Source: Chromatiales bacterium (GTDB taxonomy: Bacteria; Pseudomonadota; Gammaproteobacteria; Xanthomonadales; SZUA-36). Taken from it: 44,375 nucleotides of DNA. Both the position numbers and the translations under genes were made by a program. Below are positions 36,052 through 44,375 of this stretch, in pieces; position 1 is the stretch's first letter; each line of letters begins with the position of its first letter. The DNA lies in NCBI GenBank assembly GCA_024640025.1, contig JAHEFT010000008.1, positions 1-44,375 on the forward strand. The letters run 5' to 3'. Below the pieces are notes generated by a model, which was given only the letters and a program-made list of their open reading frames with translations, did no database searches and was not told the origin of the DNA.

Positions 36052-39000
36052 TTATTTGTCTGATTCAAACTCGTTCAGTAAAGACCGGACTTCACTGAAA
36101 CGTACGGTTTCGTCCGGTTCCTGCATCAGAATACGCAGCTTTTGCGGTCCGTCCATCCGGTAATCCCGGCTGCGTACCTGGATCAGCCGGATCAGGGCTG
36201 CCGGGTCAGCCCGGGTTTGCTCCGCGAACTCGACGCGTCCGCCCTGCGGACCGAAGTCTATCTTCATGATACCAAGCCGCTTGGCGCTCAGCCGCAATTC
36301 CGCAATTTCGAACAAGGCCTTGATGGCATCGGGAAACAGGCCGAACCGGTCGATCATTTCAACCTGCAATTCACGCAGCCCCGCCGGATTTTTTGCGCTG
36401 GCGATGCGTTTATACAGGGTCAGCCGTGACTGCACATCAGCCAGGTAGGTGTCGGGGATCAGTGCGGGGACATGCAATTCTATCTCGATACCGCGATCGA
36501 CAGCCTGCTCCAGGTCCGGTTCCTCCCCCTTGCGCAGGGCCTCGACGGCACGCGCCAGCATATCGCTGTACAGGCTGAATCCCACCTGGTTGATTTGCCC
36601 GCTCTGTTCGGCGCCCAGCAGTTCTCCGGCGCCGCGTATCTCCAGGTCATGGGTCGCAAGGGTAAACCCGGCGCCCAGTTCCTCCAGCGAAGCAATGGCT
36701 TCCAGTCTTTTGCGGGCGTCGGCGGTCATGCTGCGCCGGTCCGGCACCACCAGGTAGGCGTAGGCGCGGTGGTGCGACCGTCCCACGCGCCCGCGCAACT
36801 GGTGCAGCTGCGCCAGGCCGAAACGGTCAGCGCGGTTGATCACGATGGTGTTGGCGGTGGGGACGTCTAACCCGCTTTCGATGATGGTGGTACAGACCAG
36901 GATGTTGTAGCGCTGCCGGTAGAAATCCAGCATGACTTTTTCCAGCTCACGTTCCGGCATCTGTCCATGAGCCACCGCCAGCCGTGCCTGGGGCGCCAGT
37001 TCCTGGACTTCCCGGGCGATCCGGTCTATGGATTTCACTTCGTTGTGCAGGAAAAAGACCTGGCCGCCACGCTGCAGTTCCCGTGACAGAGCCTCGCGCA
37101 GGATGGAACGGTCCCATTCCGAAATCAGGGTTTTCACGGCCATTCGGCGGGCCGGAGGCGTGGCAATGATCGAAAGGTCACGAATGCCGGACATGGCCAT
37201 GTTGAGCGTACGGGGAATCGGCGTGGCGGTCAGTGTCAGCAGGTCGACTTCCGCCCGCAGCTGCTTCAGACGTTCTTTTTGCTGCACCCCGAAGCGCTGT
37301 TCCTCGTCGATGATGACCAGCCCCAGTTGCTTGAAGCGGATGTCCTTCTGGATCAGTCGGTGGGTGCCGATCACGATATCAACGGCGCCGCTTGCCAATT
37401 TTTCCAGGACCTCTTTCGACTGGCTGCCGGTCCGGAAACGGGACAGTAACTCGACCTTGACCGGCCAGTCTGCTAGGCGGTCGCTGAAGGTTGAAAAATG
37501 CTGTTGCGCCAGTAGGGTGGTCGGCACCAGGACAGCGACTTGCCGGCCGGCCTGGACGGCCACGAAAGCCGCCCTGAGAGCGACCTCGGTTTTGCCGAAA
37601 CCCACGTCTCCGCAGACTACCCGGTCCATGGGCTGAGTGGACTCGAGGTCTCCGATCACCGCATCGATGGCGTTTTGCTGATCCGGTGTCTCCTCGAAAG
37701 GAAAACCCGCCGCAAATTCCGCATAGAGCCGTTGGTCCAGGGGGAATGAAAAGCCCTGCCGGGCAAGGCGGCGTGAATAAAGATCAAGCAGTTCGGCGGC
37801 GATGTCCCGGACCTGTTTCGCCGCCTTGCGCCGCGCTTTTTCCCACTGCTGGCTGCCGAGGCGATGCAGCGGCGCCGTTTCAGGATCGCTGCCCGTATAG
37901 CGGCTGACCAGGTGCAGGGAAGATACCGGGACATACAGCTTGTCGCCGCCCGCATATTCCAGCATCAGGAATTCCGCCTGGCGCTGGTCGATTTCCAGCA
38001 CCTCCAGTCGCAGGTAGCGTCCGACACCGTGGTCTTCATGCACCACCGGGGCGCCGGCGGAAAGGTCGGTCAGGTTGCGGATGATCGATTCAGGATCACG
38101 CTCGGATACCGTGCGCTGAGCCTTCGGACGGGTGCGCCCGCCGAACAGCTGGGATTCGGTGATCAGCGCCAGCTCGCCGGGAACCAGGAAGCCCTCGTCA
38201 ACCGGGAGTACGGCCAGCCCTAACCGGGCGTCATGTCGATAAAAACCGGCAAAGTCATCGAATGGTTCCGGTCGTATATCAAAAGCGCTCAGCGTGGTTC
38301 TGAGTAGCTCGCGCCGCCCTGGTGTGTCGGCAGCGAACAGCACACGTCCCTTGAACGCATGGAGGAAAGCGAGAAGATCTGCTGCTGCCTCCTTGCCGCG
38401 CTCGTGAATATGAACATCGGGGGCCGGCGCGCTGGAAAAGGCCGGGGCTCCTCGCGGCGCCAATTCGGGGTCGGGCAGGTGCGTGGTATCGCAATCCTGC
38501 AGCCGTGCCTCGAGTTGCTGCGGCGTGAAATTGAGCTCCCAGGGGTCCAGAACAGGCCGTTCGATGTCATGCCTGCGTTGCTCCCAGCGCTCCGTGGTCC
38601 GCTGCATGTGGTCATTGGCCGCATCGATACAACCCGGCTGTAACAGCAGTCGCGGCCTTTGGTCGAGGTAATCGAACAGGAAGGAAGTCTCTTCGTAAAA
38701 CAGCGGGAGGTATTGCTCCAGACCCTGCGGATGAACACCTGTTCTCAGGTCCTGGTACAGCGTGACATTCCGGGTATCGACATCGAAGCGCATGCGGAAG
38801 GCGCGCCGAAAAGCCTCCAGGCCTGCATCGTCACAGGGATATTCGCGTGCCGGCAACAGGTTGATGCGGTCTATTTTCCCCGTCGAGCGCTGGGAGTCCG
38901 GATCAAACTCGCGGATCGTGTCAATTTCCTCGTCAAACAGGTCCAGGCGATACGGGGTGGCGCTGCCGGCCGGAAAAATATCAACCACCGAGCCGCGGAT

Positions 39001-39489
39001 GGCGTATTGGCCCGCCTGGTAAACCTGCTCGGAAGCTTCGTAGCCGGAATGACCCAGCCTTTTGCGAAATTCCGTGATCACGAGAGACTGTCCGGCAGAC
39101 AGGTCAAAACTCCGCTGCAGTATGTATTCCGCCGGCGGCAGCCGCTGAATCAGCGAAGTCACTGGCGCCAGCACGATGCCCTGCTTCAGGGACGCGAGCG
39201 ACGAGAGCGTCCTGAGCCGCTCGGAAATGATGTCCGGATGCGGAGAGAACGGATCGTAGGGCAAAGTTTCATGATCTGGAAACAGCCTGACTGGCAACGC
39301 ATTGGCGGCCAGCAGTTCGAGATCTCGCGCGAGTACCTGTGCCTGGTGACTGGAGCGGGTCGCGATGAATGTCACACCTTCAAAGGCACTCGCCGCGGCA
39401 CGAATCGCAATCGCCAGGGAACTGCCATGCAGCCCGCTCCAGGACTCAACCGGGTCGCTGAAAACTGCCTTGAATGGGCTTTCGCTCAT
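36052..39489 (-). CDS. mfd: transcription-repair coupling factor Mfd
   Basis: 1145 residues, close to E. coli (1148). The UvrB-homology N-terminal domains include LPYDPFSPHPDIISERL; the RNA polymerase-interacting domain has DHGVGRYLRLEVLE; the translocase motor has Walker A GDVGFGKTE (about residue 625) and the DEEQ box (about 725) with GTHRLIQKDI and IGRVGRS-type RGRVGRSHHRAYAY. Mfd displaces RNA polymerase stalled at lesions and recruits UvrA. It lies 5 bp after dusB and 12 bp before csiV. Confidence 0.97.
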   Translation of the reverse strand: MSESPFKAVFSDPVESWSGLHGSSLAIAIRAAASAFEGVTFIATRSSHQAQVLARDLELLAANALPVRLFPDHETLPYDPFSPHPDIISERLRTLSSLASLKQGIVLAPVTSLIQRLPPAEYILQRSFDLSAGQSLVITEFRKRLGHSGYEASEQVYQAGQYAIRGSVVDIFPAGSATPYRLDLFDEEIDTIREFDPDSQRSTGKIDRINLLPAREYPCDDAGLEAFRRAFRMRFDVDTRNVTLYQDLRTGVHPQGLEQYLPLFYEETSFLFDYLDQRPRLLLQPGCIDAANDHMQRTTERWEQRRHDIERPVLDPWELNFTPQQLEARLQDCDTTHLPDPELAPRGAPAFSSAPAPDVHIHERGKEAAADLLAFLHAFKGRVLFAADTPGRRELLRTTLSAFDIRPEPFDDFAGFYRHDARLGLAVLPVDEGFLVPGELALITESQLFGGRTRPKAQRTVSERDPESIIRNLTDLSAGAPVVHEDHGVGRYLRLEVLEIDQRQAEFLMLEYAGGDKLYVPVSSLHLVSRYTGSDPETAPLHRLGSQQWEKARRKAAKQVRDIAAELLDLYSRRLARQGFSFPLDQRLYAEFAAGFPFEETPDQQNAIDAVIGDLESTQPMDRVVCGDVGFGKTEVALRAAFVAVQAGRQVAVLVPTTLLAQQHFSTFSDRLADWPVKVELLSRFRTGSQSKEVLEKLASGAVDIVIGTHRLIQKDIRFKQLGLVIIDEEQRFGVQQKERLKQLRAEVDLLTLTATPIPRTLNMAMSGIRDLSIIATPPARRMAVKTLISEWDRSILREALSRELQRGGQVFFLHNEVKSIDRIAREVQELAPQARLAVAHGQMPERELEKVMLDFYRQRYNILVCTTIIESGLDVPTANTIVINRADRFGLAQLHQLRGRVGRSHHRAYAYLVVPDRRSMTADARKRLEAIASLEELGAGFTLATHDLEIRGAGELLGAEQSGQINQVGFSLYSDMLARAVEALRKGEEPDLEQAVDRGIEIELHVPALIPDTYLADVQSRLTLYKRIASAKNPAGLRELQVEMIDRFGLFPDAIKALFEIAELRLSAKRLGIMKIDFGPQGGRVEFAEQTRADPAALIRLIQVRSRDYRMDGPQKLRILMQEPDETVRFSEVRSLLNEFESDK

Positions 39490-39494
39490 GCCGT

Positions 39495-40526
39495 TTATCC
39501 AGCCGGCAAAGCAAGACGCCTTGGGATGATGGCCGTCGATACAGGCGGTTTTCGTGTATGCCGGGGTTCCTGGAAAAAATATGAGTTCAGTATGGCGAAT
39601 TGTTCGGCTGCCGAATCCGTGCGCATCAAGCGACTCCGTGTTTCAGCAGAATCAGCCCGCGCTTTAAGGTACCAGCCAATGTGTTTGCGGGCGACCCGTA
39701 CGCCGTGGAATTCACCGTACGAGCGGTGCAGTTGGGCCAGGTGCCTGAACATCACATCCCGCACTTCCAACGGTGTCGGTGGCGGCAGTTCAACGCCCGT
39801 GGCGAGAAAGTACCCAACCTCGCGGAAAATCCAGGGATTGCCCTGGGCCGCCCGGCCGATCATCAGACCGCTGGCGCCGGTGTAGGCAAGTACCTGGGCG
39901 GCCTTTTGCGGGGTCTCGATGTCACCGTTGGCAAAAACGGGGATAGTGACCGCCTCGCACACGGCGCGAATCGTGTCGTATTCGGCTTCACCCTGGAAGC
40001 GGTCGGAACGTGTCCTGCCGTGCACGGCAAGGGCGGCGACACCGGAATCCTCCGCCATCCTGGCGATCTCGGGACCGTTTCGGACCGTCGGATTCGGACC
40101 GGTCCGGATTTTCAGGGTTACCGGGACATTTACAGCCTTTACGACCGCATTCAATATCAACTGAACCTGCCCGGGATCGGACAGCAACGCAGAACCGGCC
40201 AGCTTGTTGCAGACCTTCTTCGCCGGGCAGCCCATGTTGATGTCGATGATTTGCGCGCCGCGCGCGACATTGTAACGGGCCGCATCAGCCATCCAGTCTG
40301 GATCACTGCCCGCGATCTGGATAACGACCGGGCTTTCTTCCCCTTCGAAATCACCGCGCAGCTTTGATGCGAAGGTATCACGCAGGACCGGGTTGGACGC
40401 CAGCATCTCCGATACGACATAGCCCGCACCCAGTTCGCGGCAAAGCCGCCGAAAAAACTTGTCGGTGACGCCAACCATCGGGGCGAGCGCCAGGGGGTTC
40501 TCGATGGTGTAGGGGCCAATTTTCAT
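39495..40526 (-). CDS. dusB: tRNA-dihydrouridine synthase, DusB type
   Basis: 343 residues. FMN-barrel signatures: LALAPMVGVTDKFFRRL, the catalytic C100 in DINMGCPAKKVCNKLAGSALL (the CPAKKVCNK form is typical of DusB), GRTRSDRFQG and GLMIGRAAQGNPW. It reduces uridines in the D-loop of tRNA. In enterobacteria dusB is followed by fis; here it is followed by mfd instead. One base separates its ATG from the previous stop. Confidence 0.93.
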   Translation of the reverse strand: MKIGPYTIENPLALAPMVGVTDKFFRRLCRELGAGYVVSEMLASNPVLRDTFASKLRGDFEGEESPVVIQIAGSDPDWMADAARYNVARGAQIIDINMGCPAKKVCNKLAGSALLSDPGQVQLILNAVVKAVNVPVTLKIRTGPNPTVRNGPEIARMAEDSGVAALAVHGRTRSDRFQGEAEYDTIRAVCEAVTIPVFANGDIETPQKAAQVLAYTGASGLMIGRAAQGNPWIFREVGYFLATGVELPPPTPLEVRDVMFRHLAQLHRSYGEFHGVRVARKHIGWYLKARADSAETRSRLMRTDSAAEQFAILNSYFFQEPRHTRKPPVSTAIIPRRLALPAG

Positions 40527-40527
40527 A

Positions 40528-41739
40528 TCAGGACAGGGCGCCGAAGATCTTGAATCCCGCCACCCAGGTGCCGATCGCGGAGCCCAGGTTCGACAGGAAG
40601 AATACCAGCAGAATACGGGTCGCCGGATTGCGGAACCAGCCCTTCACCGTGGTGATGTCGAAACGCAGGTTTTCAAGGTCGGAGATGCGGGGCTTGCGCA
40701 GCCAGGATTCAACCAGCCCGGTGACCATTCCCGCCGCAATCGTCGGGTTCAGTGAAGTCAGCGGCGCAGCGATGACCGCACTGAGAATCGTCAGCGGATG
40801 ACCGCGTGCGATCAGGGCGCCCAGCGCCGCCAGGCCGCCGTTGATGGCCACCCAGAAGAAGACCAGTTGCCAGCCCAGTTCGGGGCTACGGGAAAAACCG
40901 ATAATAAACCCGGCAATGACCAGGATCATGATCGCCCAGGGCAACACGCGCGGCCATCGGGACTTTGGGGGAAGTGACTCCAGCTTCTGTCGCTCGGTAT
41001 GTGGGTCTTCGTTGCCGGACTCGAGGTGCTTCGCCAGGCCTTCCATGTGGCCGGCGCCGATCACCACCAGGACTTTACGGGGGCCGGCATCGACGTTTTC
41101 TTCCCGCAACCGCGCCGCCATGTAACGATCGCGTTCCGCGATCAGCGCTTCGTACAGCTCGGGAGAGTGCTCGGCAAACTCGGTGAAGGTGGACTCCAGG
41201 ATGTCGCCTTCCTTCAGCTTCTCGATGGCTTCTTCGTCGATTTCATCGGAGCTGACCATGCCCAGGGCGAGACCGCTCATCAGGTAGATCCGCTTGTACC
41301 AGGGCACGCTGGCGTAGCTGCGGCGCAGGGTAGTCGCCAGGTCGCGGTCGACCAGCTGCAGCGTTAAATCGTGTTCTTTCGCAGCGATGGTGGCTGCGCG
41401 CATTTCTGCGCCGGGTTCGATGCCGAACTGCTCCGCGATGCGCCGCTGGTAGGCGCTCAGCGCCAGGTTTGCCATGACCAGGCCCGCCTTGCCTTCACGG
41501 ATGATCCGGTAGAGGTCCAGGTCGGTCCACTTGCGTTCTGCCGTCAGCGCGTCATAACGCGCCTGGCACAACTCGACGGCAACGGTGTCGAACTCGCCGG
41601 AGGAAGCCATTTGCTTGACCGCTTCCGCGCTGGCCCGCGAGACATGCGCCGTCCCGAGCAAGGTATATTCAACGCCATCCCGCGTGATGCGTCGAGTGGG
41701 CTGATCCTGGAGAATTTCTCCGTGTTCCTGCGACATCAA
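40528..41739 (-). CDS. TraB-family membrane protein
   Basis: 403 residues. The N-terminal cytosolic part carries TLLGTAHVSRASAEAVKQM with the conserved GTAH, and VAVELCQARYDAL, then VIGAGHMEGL near 233; these are TraB/PrgY signatures. From about residue 268 there are four or more hydrophobic helices with the conserved HPLTILSAVIAAPLTSLNPTIAAG. TraB in Enterococcus limits pheromone activity, and the fold is tied to the Tiki/erythromycin-esterase-like protease group; the role in gammaproteobacteria is unknown. It is probably in one transcript with dusB. Confidence 0.85.
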   Translation of the reverse strand: MMSQEHGEILQDQPTRRITRDGVEYTLLGTAHVSRASAEAVKQMASSGEFDTVAVELCQARYDALTAERKWTDLDLYRIIREGKAGLVMANLALSAYQRRIAEQFGIEPGAEMRAATIAAKEHDLTLQLVDRDLATTLRRSYASVPWYKRIYLMSGLALGMVSSDEIDEEAIEKLKEGDILESTFTEFAEHSPELYEALIAERDRYMAARLREENVDAGPRKVLVVIGAGHMEGLAKHLESGNEDPHTERQKLESLPPKSRWPRVLPWAIMILVIAGFIIGFSRSPELGWQLVFFWVAINGGLAALGALIARGHPLTILSAVIAAPLTSLNPTIAAGMVTGLVESWLRKPRISDLENLRFDITTVKGWFRNPATRILLVFFLSNLGSAIGTWVAGFKIFGALS

Positions 41740-41838
41740 AAGTGCCTGTTCTGGAAAGGGCGAAAGGATACCCTAAACAGGCGGATTCCGCCCGTCTTCA
41801 ATCCGGTGGAATCGCCGGATTACCCAGGCATGCCCGAA

Positions 41839-42147
41839 TCATTCCGTTTTTTTGGCTTTCACGGCATCTTTATGCAGAACAGTGAACAGAACGATGTCGT
41901 ACTCGAAATACACATTCCACTGGTCGTATTCCCAGTTGGTAATCGGGGGATCGCCAACGGCTGCATATTTTTTTACAGGTTCACCGTAACGGGCGCGCAC
42001 GTCAGCAGTCGTCATGCCATTGACGGGAACGTCCATGCTGTCCGCCTGCCTGACCTCTTCGATAAGCAGCACGTCAGCGGACAAAAATGCGGGAATCAGG
42101 AATCCCGCGAAAACTGCCAAAATCAGCGCCAGACCATTCCGTGTCAT
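41839..42147 (-). CDS. small exported BamE-like protein
   Basis: 102 residues. A signal peptide ends around FLSA (residue 24), with no lipobox cysteine. The mature part, VNGMTTADVRARYGEPVKKY...WEYDQWNVYFEYDIVLFTVL, follows the SmpA/OmlA pattern (GM...V...GEP...W.Y...V.F). The function is unknown; it may be a second BamE-fold protein, as the true bamE is at 8133. The 41740-41838 gap before traB has a perfect 7-bp AATCCGG/CCGGATT hairpin (41800-41821) without T-run. Confidence 0.75.
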   Translation of the reverse strand: MTRNGLALILAVFAGFLIPAFLSADVLLIEEVRQADSMDVPVNGMTTADVRARYGEPVKKYAAVGDPPITNWEYDQWNVYFEYDIVLFTVLHKDAVKAKKTE

Positions 42148-42192
42148 GTCACTGTCTCCACATCTGCATTTAGGGCCTCTAAATATACCATG

Positions 42193-43104
42193 TCAGCCAG
42201 CCTGGGTAAGCAGTCTGCGATAAGACTCGTAACGCCATTCAAGGATTTCGCCATTGGCAACCGCGGTGGTAACGGCGCAGTCGGGTTCGCCGGCATGGCG
42301 GCAGTTTCTGAATTTGCAATGCCGGGGATAGGGGGCGAATTCCCGGAATCCTCTCTCCAACTCGCCAGGATCCAGGTCCCACAGCCCGTATTCCCACACG
42401 CCTGGGGAATCGACCAGCTTGCCGCCGGACGGCAGGCTGTACATGATGGTTGTCGTTGTCGTATGCACGCCTTTTCCGGTAACCCTGGACAGGGCGCCGG
42501 TCTGAAGATCGAGGTCGGGGATCAGGGCGTTGGCCAGGGACGATTTGCCGACGCCGGACTGCCCCACCAGGATGCTGATGTTTCCCCGCAGCAATGGCCG
42601 AAGCGATTCGATTCCGGGCTCACCCTTGCATGAAGCCGTTACCACGTCGTAGCCAAGTTTCCGGTATGCATCAAGCCGGCTCAATGCGCCCTCCGGAACA
42701 CCACCATGCGCCATCAATTCGAATTTATTGACCACGACAACCGGTTTGATCTCCAGGCTGTGAACCGCAACCAGGTATCGTTCCAGCAAATCCTTGCTCG
42801 GTTCGGGCTCGGAGGCAATCACGATGAATACCTGGTCAAGGTTCGCCGCAATGACCTGTTTCCGCTGCCTGGCGTCGGCCCGTGCAAATTCATTGTCGCG
42901 CGGGAGTATCCCGGTGACCATCGCTGTTTCCTCGCCGGTTGACTCAACGGTCACGCGGTCGCCGCAGATCGGGCGGCCAACCGAGCGCCGGTAGTTGCAA
43001 TCGGTTTGTGTCCCATCCGGAAATTCGATAATGCCGCGGCTTCCGTAGGAAACCAGGACCAGGGCTGCTTGTGTCATGGCTGCTATTGTACCCGCGCCCG
43101 TCAT
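42193..43104 (-). CDS. rsgA: ribosome small-subunit-dependent GTPase RsgA
   Basis: 303 residues from ATG 43104. OB domain first, then a circularly permuted GTPase with the G4 motif NKFE (126-129) before the P-loop GQSGVGKS (181-188), [18 protein letters not shown], and a C-terminal zinc knuckle C263, C268, H270, C276. It matures the 30S subunit. The 43104 start has GAAAGAG eight nt upstream; ATG 43077 would fit if transcription starts at a TACAAT box at 43090-43085. It is divergent from orn with only 17 bp between starts. Confidence 0.94.
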   Translation of the reverse strand: MTGAGTIAAMTQAALVLVSYGSRGIIEFPDGTQTDCNYRRSVGRPICGDRVTVESTGEETAMVTGILPRDNEFARADARQRKQVIAANLDQVFIVIASEPEPSKDLLERYLVAVHSLEIKPVVVVNKFELMAHGGVPEGALSRLDAYRKLGYDVVTASCKGEPGIESLRPLLRGNISILVGQSGVGKSSLANALIPDLDLQTGALSRVTGKGVHTTTTTIMYSLPSGGKLVDSPGVWEYGLWDLDPGELERGFREFAPYPRHCKFRNCRHAGEPDCAVTTAVANGEILEWRYESYRRLLTQAG

Positions 43105-43121
43105 CAAGCAAACTCTTTCAC

Positions 43122-43703
43122 ATGAACACCAGCGACGAAAAACAGCAACGGCTGATCTGGATTGACCTGGAAATGACCGGCCTCAACCCCGACAGTGACT
43201 CCATCCTGGAAATAGCCACCATTGTCACCGACGCAAATCTCAACGAGGTGGCCGTGGGCCCGGTTTATGCAATCCGCCACACCGAGGCTGCCCTGAACGC
43301 CATGGATGACTGGAACAGGGAACACCACGGCGCTTCCGGCCTGTGGGACCGGGTTCTGAAAAGCAGCACGGACCTGCGTGATGCGGAATCGGGAACGTTG
43401 CAATTTCTCGGGCAATGGACGACTCCGGGCTCTTCTCCACTGTGCGGCAACAGCATCTGCCAGGACCGGCGGTTCATGTACCGCTTGATGCCCGAACTGG
43501 AACGCTGGTTTCATTACCGCAACCTCGATGTCAGCACCCTGAAAGAACTGGCTGCACGCTGGGCGCCGCAACTGCTGGAAGGACTGAACAAGCAGAACCG
43601 CCACGAGGCGCTCTCGGACATCCGCGAGTCGATCGAGGAACTGCGCTATTACCGGCTGCACCTGGCCGAACTCGCCGGCGAAGACTCAACAACAATCCTC
43701 TAG
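43122..43703 (+). CDS. orn: oligoribonuclease
   Basis: 193 residues of the DEDDh exonuclease family. D15 and E17 in WIDLEMTGL, the later [10 protein letters not shown] and the H and D in [16 protein letters not shown] complete the metal site. Orn degrades di- and other short oligonucleotides, including pGpG from cyclic-di-GMP breakdown. The ATG at 43122 gives family length; no convincing Shine-Dalgarno precedes it. A REP-like element begins at the last base of its stop codon. Confidence 0.96.
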   Translation: MNTSDEKQQRLIWIDLEMTGLNPDSDSILEIATIVTDANLNEVAVGPVYAIRHTEAALNAMDDWNREHHGASGLWDRVLKSSTDLRDAESGTLQFLGQWTTPGSSPLCGNSICQDRRFMYRLMPELERWFHYRNLDVSTLKELAARWAPQLLEGLNKQNRHEALSDIRESIEELRYYRLHLAELAGEDSTTIL

Positions 43704-43724
43704 TAGGAGCGGCTTTAGCCGCGA
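43703..43724 (+). repeat. REP-like palindromic element, copy 1
   Basis: A 22-nt GTAGGAGCGGC-type element with imperfect GCGGCTTTAGCCGC hairpin, as in extragenic palindromes of Pseudomonas and Xanthomonas mobilised by RAYT transposases. It starts at the end of orn and can act as transcript-end hairpin. Confidence 0.7.
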
Positions 43725-44198
43725 TTGGATCCGGACTATAACCACAACAAAAACAAAACCAACGTTTGACCTCCGAGCACGGCAAACAGGCTATTTCCCT
43801 GCGCCCTTTCTTAGCCGGCCCTGCGGGCGCCCCTCAATCAGGAACCCGCCTTTTCGGGACCGCGCCGGTTGGGCTCCTGCCCAATCGGCTCTCGATTTTC
43901 ATCCCTGAAAATCGCCCCGGGCGGAACCCTTCAATCGGCGGCTAAATGGGCACAGCAAAACACCCCGTTCACCGTGCTCCCCCAGCTTTGGATTGCCTAC
44001 AGTTCCGGTTTAGCAGAGTGTTGCAGGTGTGGGGCCGTGTGCCCATTGGCAGGACAATCGCTTGTCGGGAACAAGCGCTTAGTGCACAGGGATGTCTTGA
44101 ACGTGTCTTGGCAATGGGCACACGGTTCCACACCGGGTTCGGAGTGCCACTGTCAGACTGACACAGAGTTTGATCGCCGGCAGGGCCGGCGCCCACTA
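43725..44198. other. structured noncoding interval between orn and ppsA
   Basis: No credible gene. It holds two tandem hairpins (43864-43889 with GCCGGTTGGGC/GCCCAATCGGC; 43893-43914 with CGATTTTCA/TGAAAATCG), a 26-bp imperfect inverted repeat (44026-44051 and 44109-44134) enclosing a further hairpin (44059-44077), and a 13-nt palindrome (44151-44163). REP-like elements flank it in opposite orientation. It may be a MITE-like remnant or source of a structured RNA. Confidence 0.6.
44026..44134. repeat. 26-bp imperfect inverted repeat with inner hairpin
   Basis: The left arm 44026-44051 and right arm 44109-44134 are reverse complements at 23 of 26 positions. Between them CGCTTGT/ACAAGCG (44059-44065, 44071-44077) makes a perfect 7-bp stem with a 5-nt loop. 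Confidence 0.75.
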
Positions 44199-44220
44199 TG
44201 GCGGCTGACGCCGCTCCCAC
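44199..44220 (-). repeat. REP-like palindromic element, copy 2 (inverted)
   Basis: On the minus strand this reads GTGGGAGCGGCGTCAGCCGC and two more bases, matching copy 1 at 18 of 22 positions. It stands five bases beyond the ppsA stop, so each gene end of this convergent pair has one copy. Confidence 0.7.
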
Positions 44221-44225
44221 ATGCC

Positions 44226-44375
44226 TCAGGCGCCGGCCAGCGCCAGCCAGGTATCAACCACCGTATCCGGGTTCAGGGACATGCTCTCGATTCCCTGTTC
44301 CATCAGCCAGTGCGCGAGATCGGGGTGGTCGGATGGGCCCTGGCCGCAGATGCCCACGTATTTCCCTCTTTTCTT
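44226..44375 (-). CDS. ppsA: phosphoenolpyruvate synthase, C-terminal end (partial)
   Basis: Only the last 49 codons and the stop are in the window. KYVGICGQGPSDHPDLAHWL followed by MEQGIESMSLNPDTVVDTWLALA is the typical end of PpsA, including the CGQGPSD segment near the PEP-binding site. The enzyme makes PEP from pyruvate and ATP for gluconeogenesis. It is convergent with orn. Confidence 0.9.
   Translation of the reverse strand, partial: KKRGKYVGICGQGPSDHPDLAHWLMEQGIESMSLNPDTVVDTWLALAGA

Noticed and set aside
38659-39885. Open frame of 408 codons on the plus strand opposite mfd and dusB
   Set aside because: It spans two well-identified genes on the other strand and has no ribosome site or recognisable protein features.
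41371-42633. Open frame of 420 codons on the plus strand across traB, the BamE-like gene and rsgA
   Set aside because: It covers three real minus-strand genes and the gaps between them; no family resemblance.
43946-44220. Frames of 71 and 83 codons in the orn-ppsA gap
   Set aside because: They run through inverted repeats and hairpins, lack convincing ribosome sites, and look non-coding in residue composition.

Overview
The window is a gene-dense stretch of a gammaproteobacterial chromosome (GC roughly 58-60% by eye). Evidence for this class is gene order and protein type: ratA-ratB/bamE/fur/recN, grpE-dnaK-dnaJ-dapB-carA-carB-greA, recJ...prfB-lysS, csiV-mfd-dusB, and rsgA/orn. The family or genus cannot be fixed from the sequence alone. 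A form II RuBisCO operon marks the organism as a probable CO2 fixer through the Calvin-Benson-Bassham (CBB) cycle. No tRNA, rRNA, CRISPR array, prophage or insertion sequence was seen.

Layout. Positions 1-1245 hold the end of a pyruvate/2-oxoacid:ferredoxin oxidoreductase alpha subunit and the complete beta subunit. Converging on it (minus strand, 6782 down to 1225) is a CBB block: a LuxR-type regulator whose receiver domain lacks the phospho-acceptor aspartate, then FBPase, phosphoribulokinase, form II RuBisCO, phosphoglycolate phosphatase, and an exported cysteine-rich protein of unknown function. No CbbR, CbbQ/CbbO or carboxysome genes are present.

6881-10872 is the conserved housekeeping group smpB / ratA-ratB / bamE / fur / recN. 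11096-14880 is the heat-shock set grpE, dnaK, dnaJ, each preceded by a sigma-32-like promoter; a strong terminator lies between dnaK and dnaJ. dapB follows dnaJ after 4 bp. The carA-carB-greA-rpfE-like-recJ genes (15790-23389) are tightly packed, mostly with 4-bp stop/start overlaps, and carA has a structured leader with two mutually exclusive hairpins and a TTG start.

23458-28301 is a block of metabolic and unknown genes (SDR, glpD, quinone oxidoreductase, MaoC hydratase, an exported unknown) lying between recJ and prfB, which are adjacent in E. coli. prfB carries the classical programmed +1 frameshift. lysS, a two-domain glycosyltransferase and a nitrilase-family amidase follow.

32899-43104 is almost entirely minus strand: a two-RCK potassium channel with a small membrane partner, then csiV, mfd, dusB, a TraB-family membrane protein, a small BamE-like exported protein and rsgA. 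orn diverges from rsgA. The 521-bp gap after orn has inverted REP-like elements at its ends and several hairpins, and the window closes in the C-terminus of ppsA.

Most of the window is conserved core genome. The parts most worth attention are the CBB block with its degenerate regulator and its terminal unknown gene, the carA leader, the structured orn-ppsA interval, the recJ-prfB insertion, and a few unusual domain arrangements.
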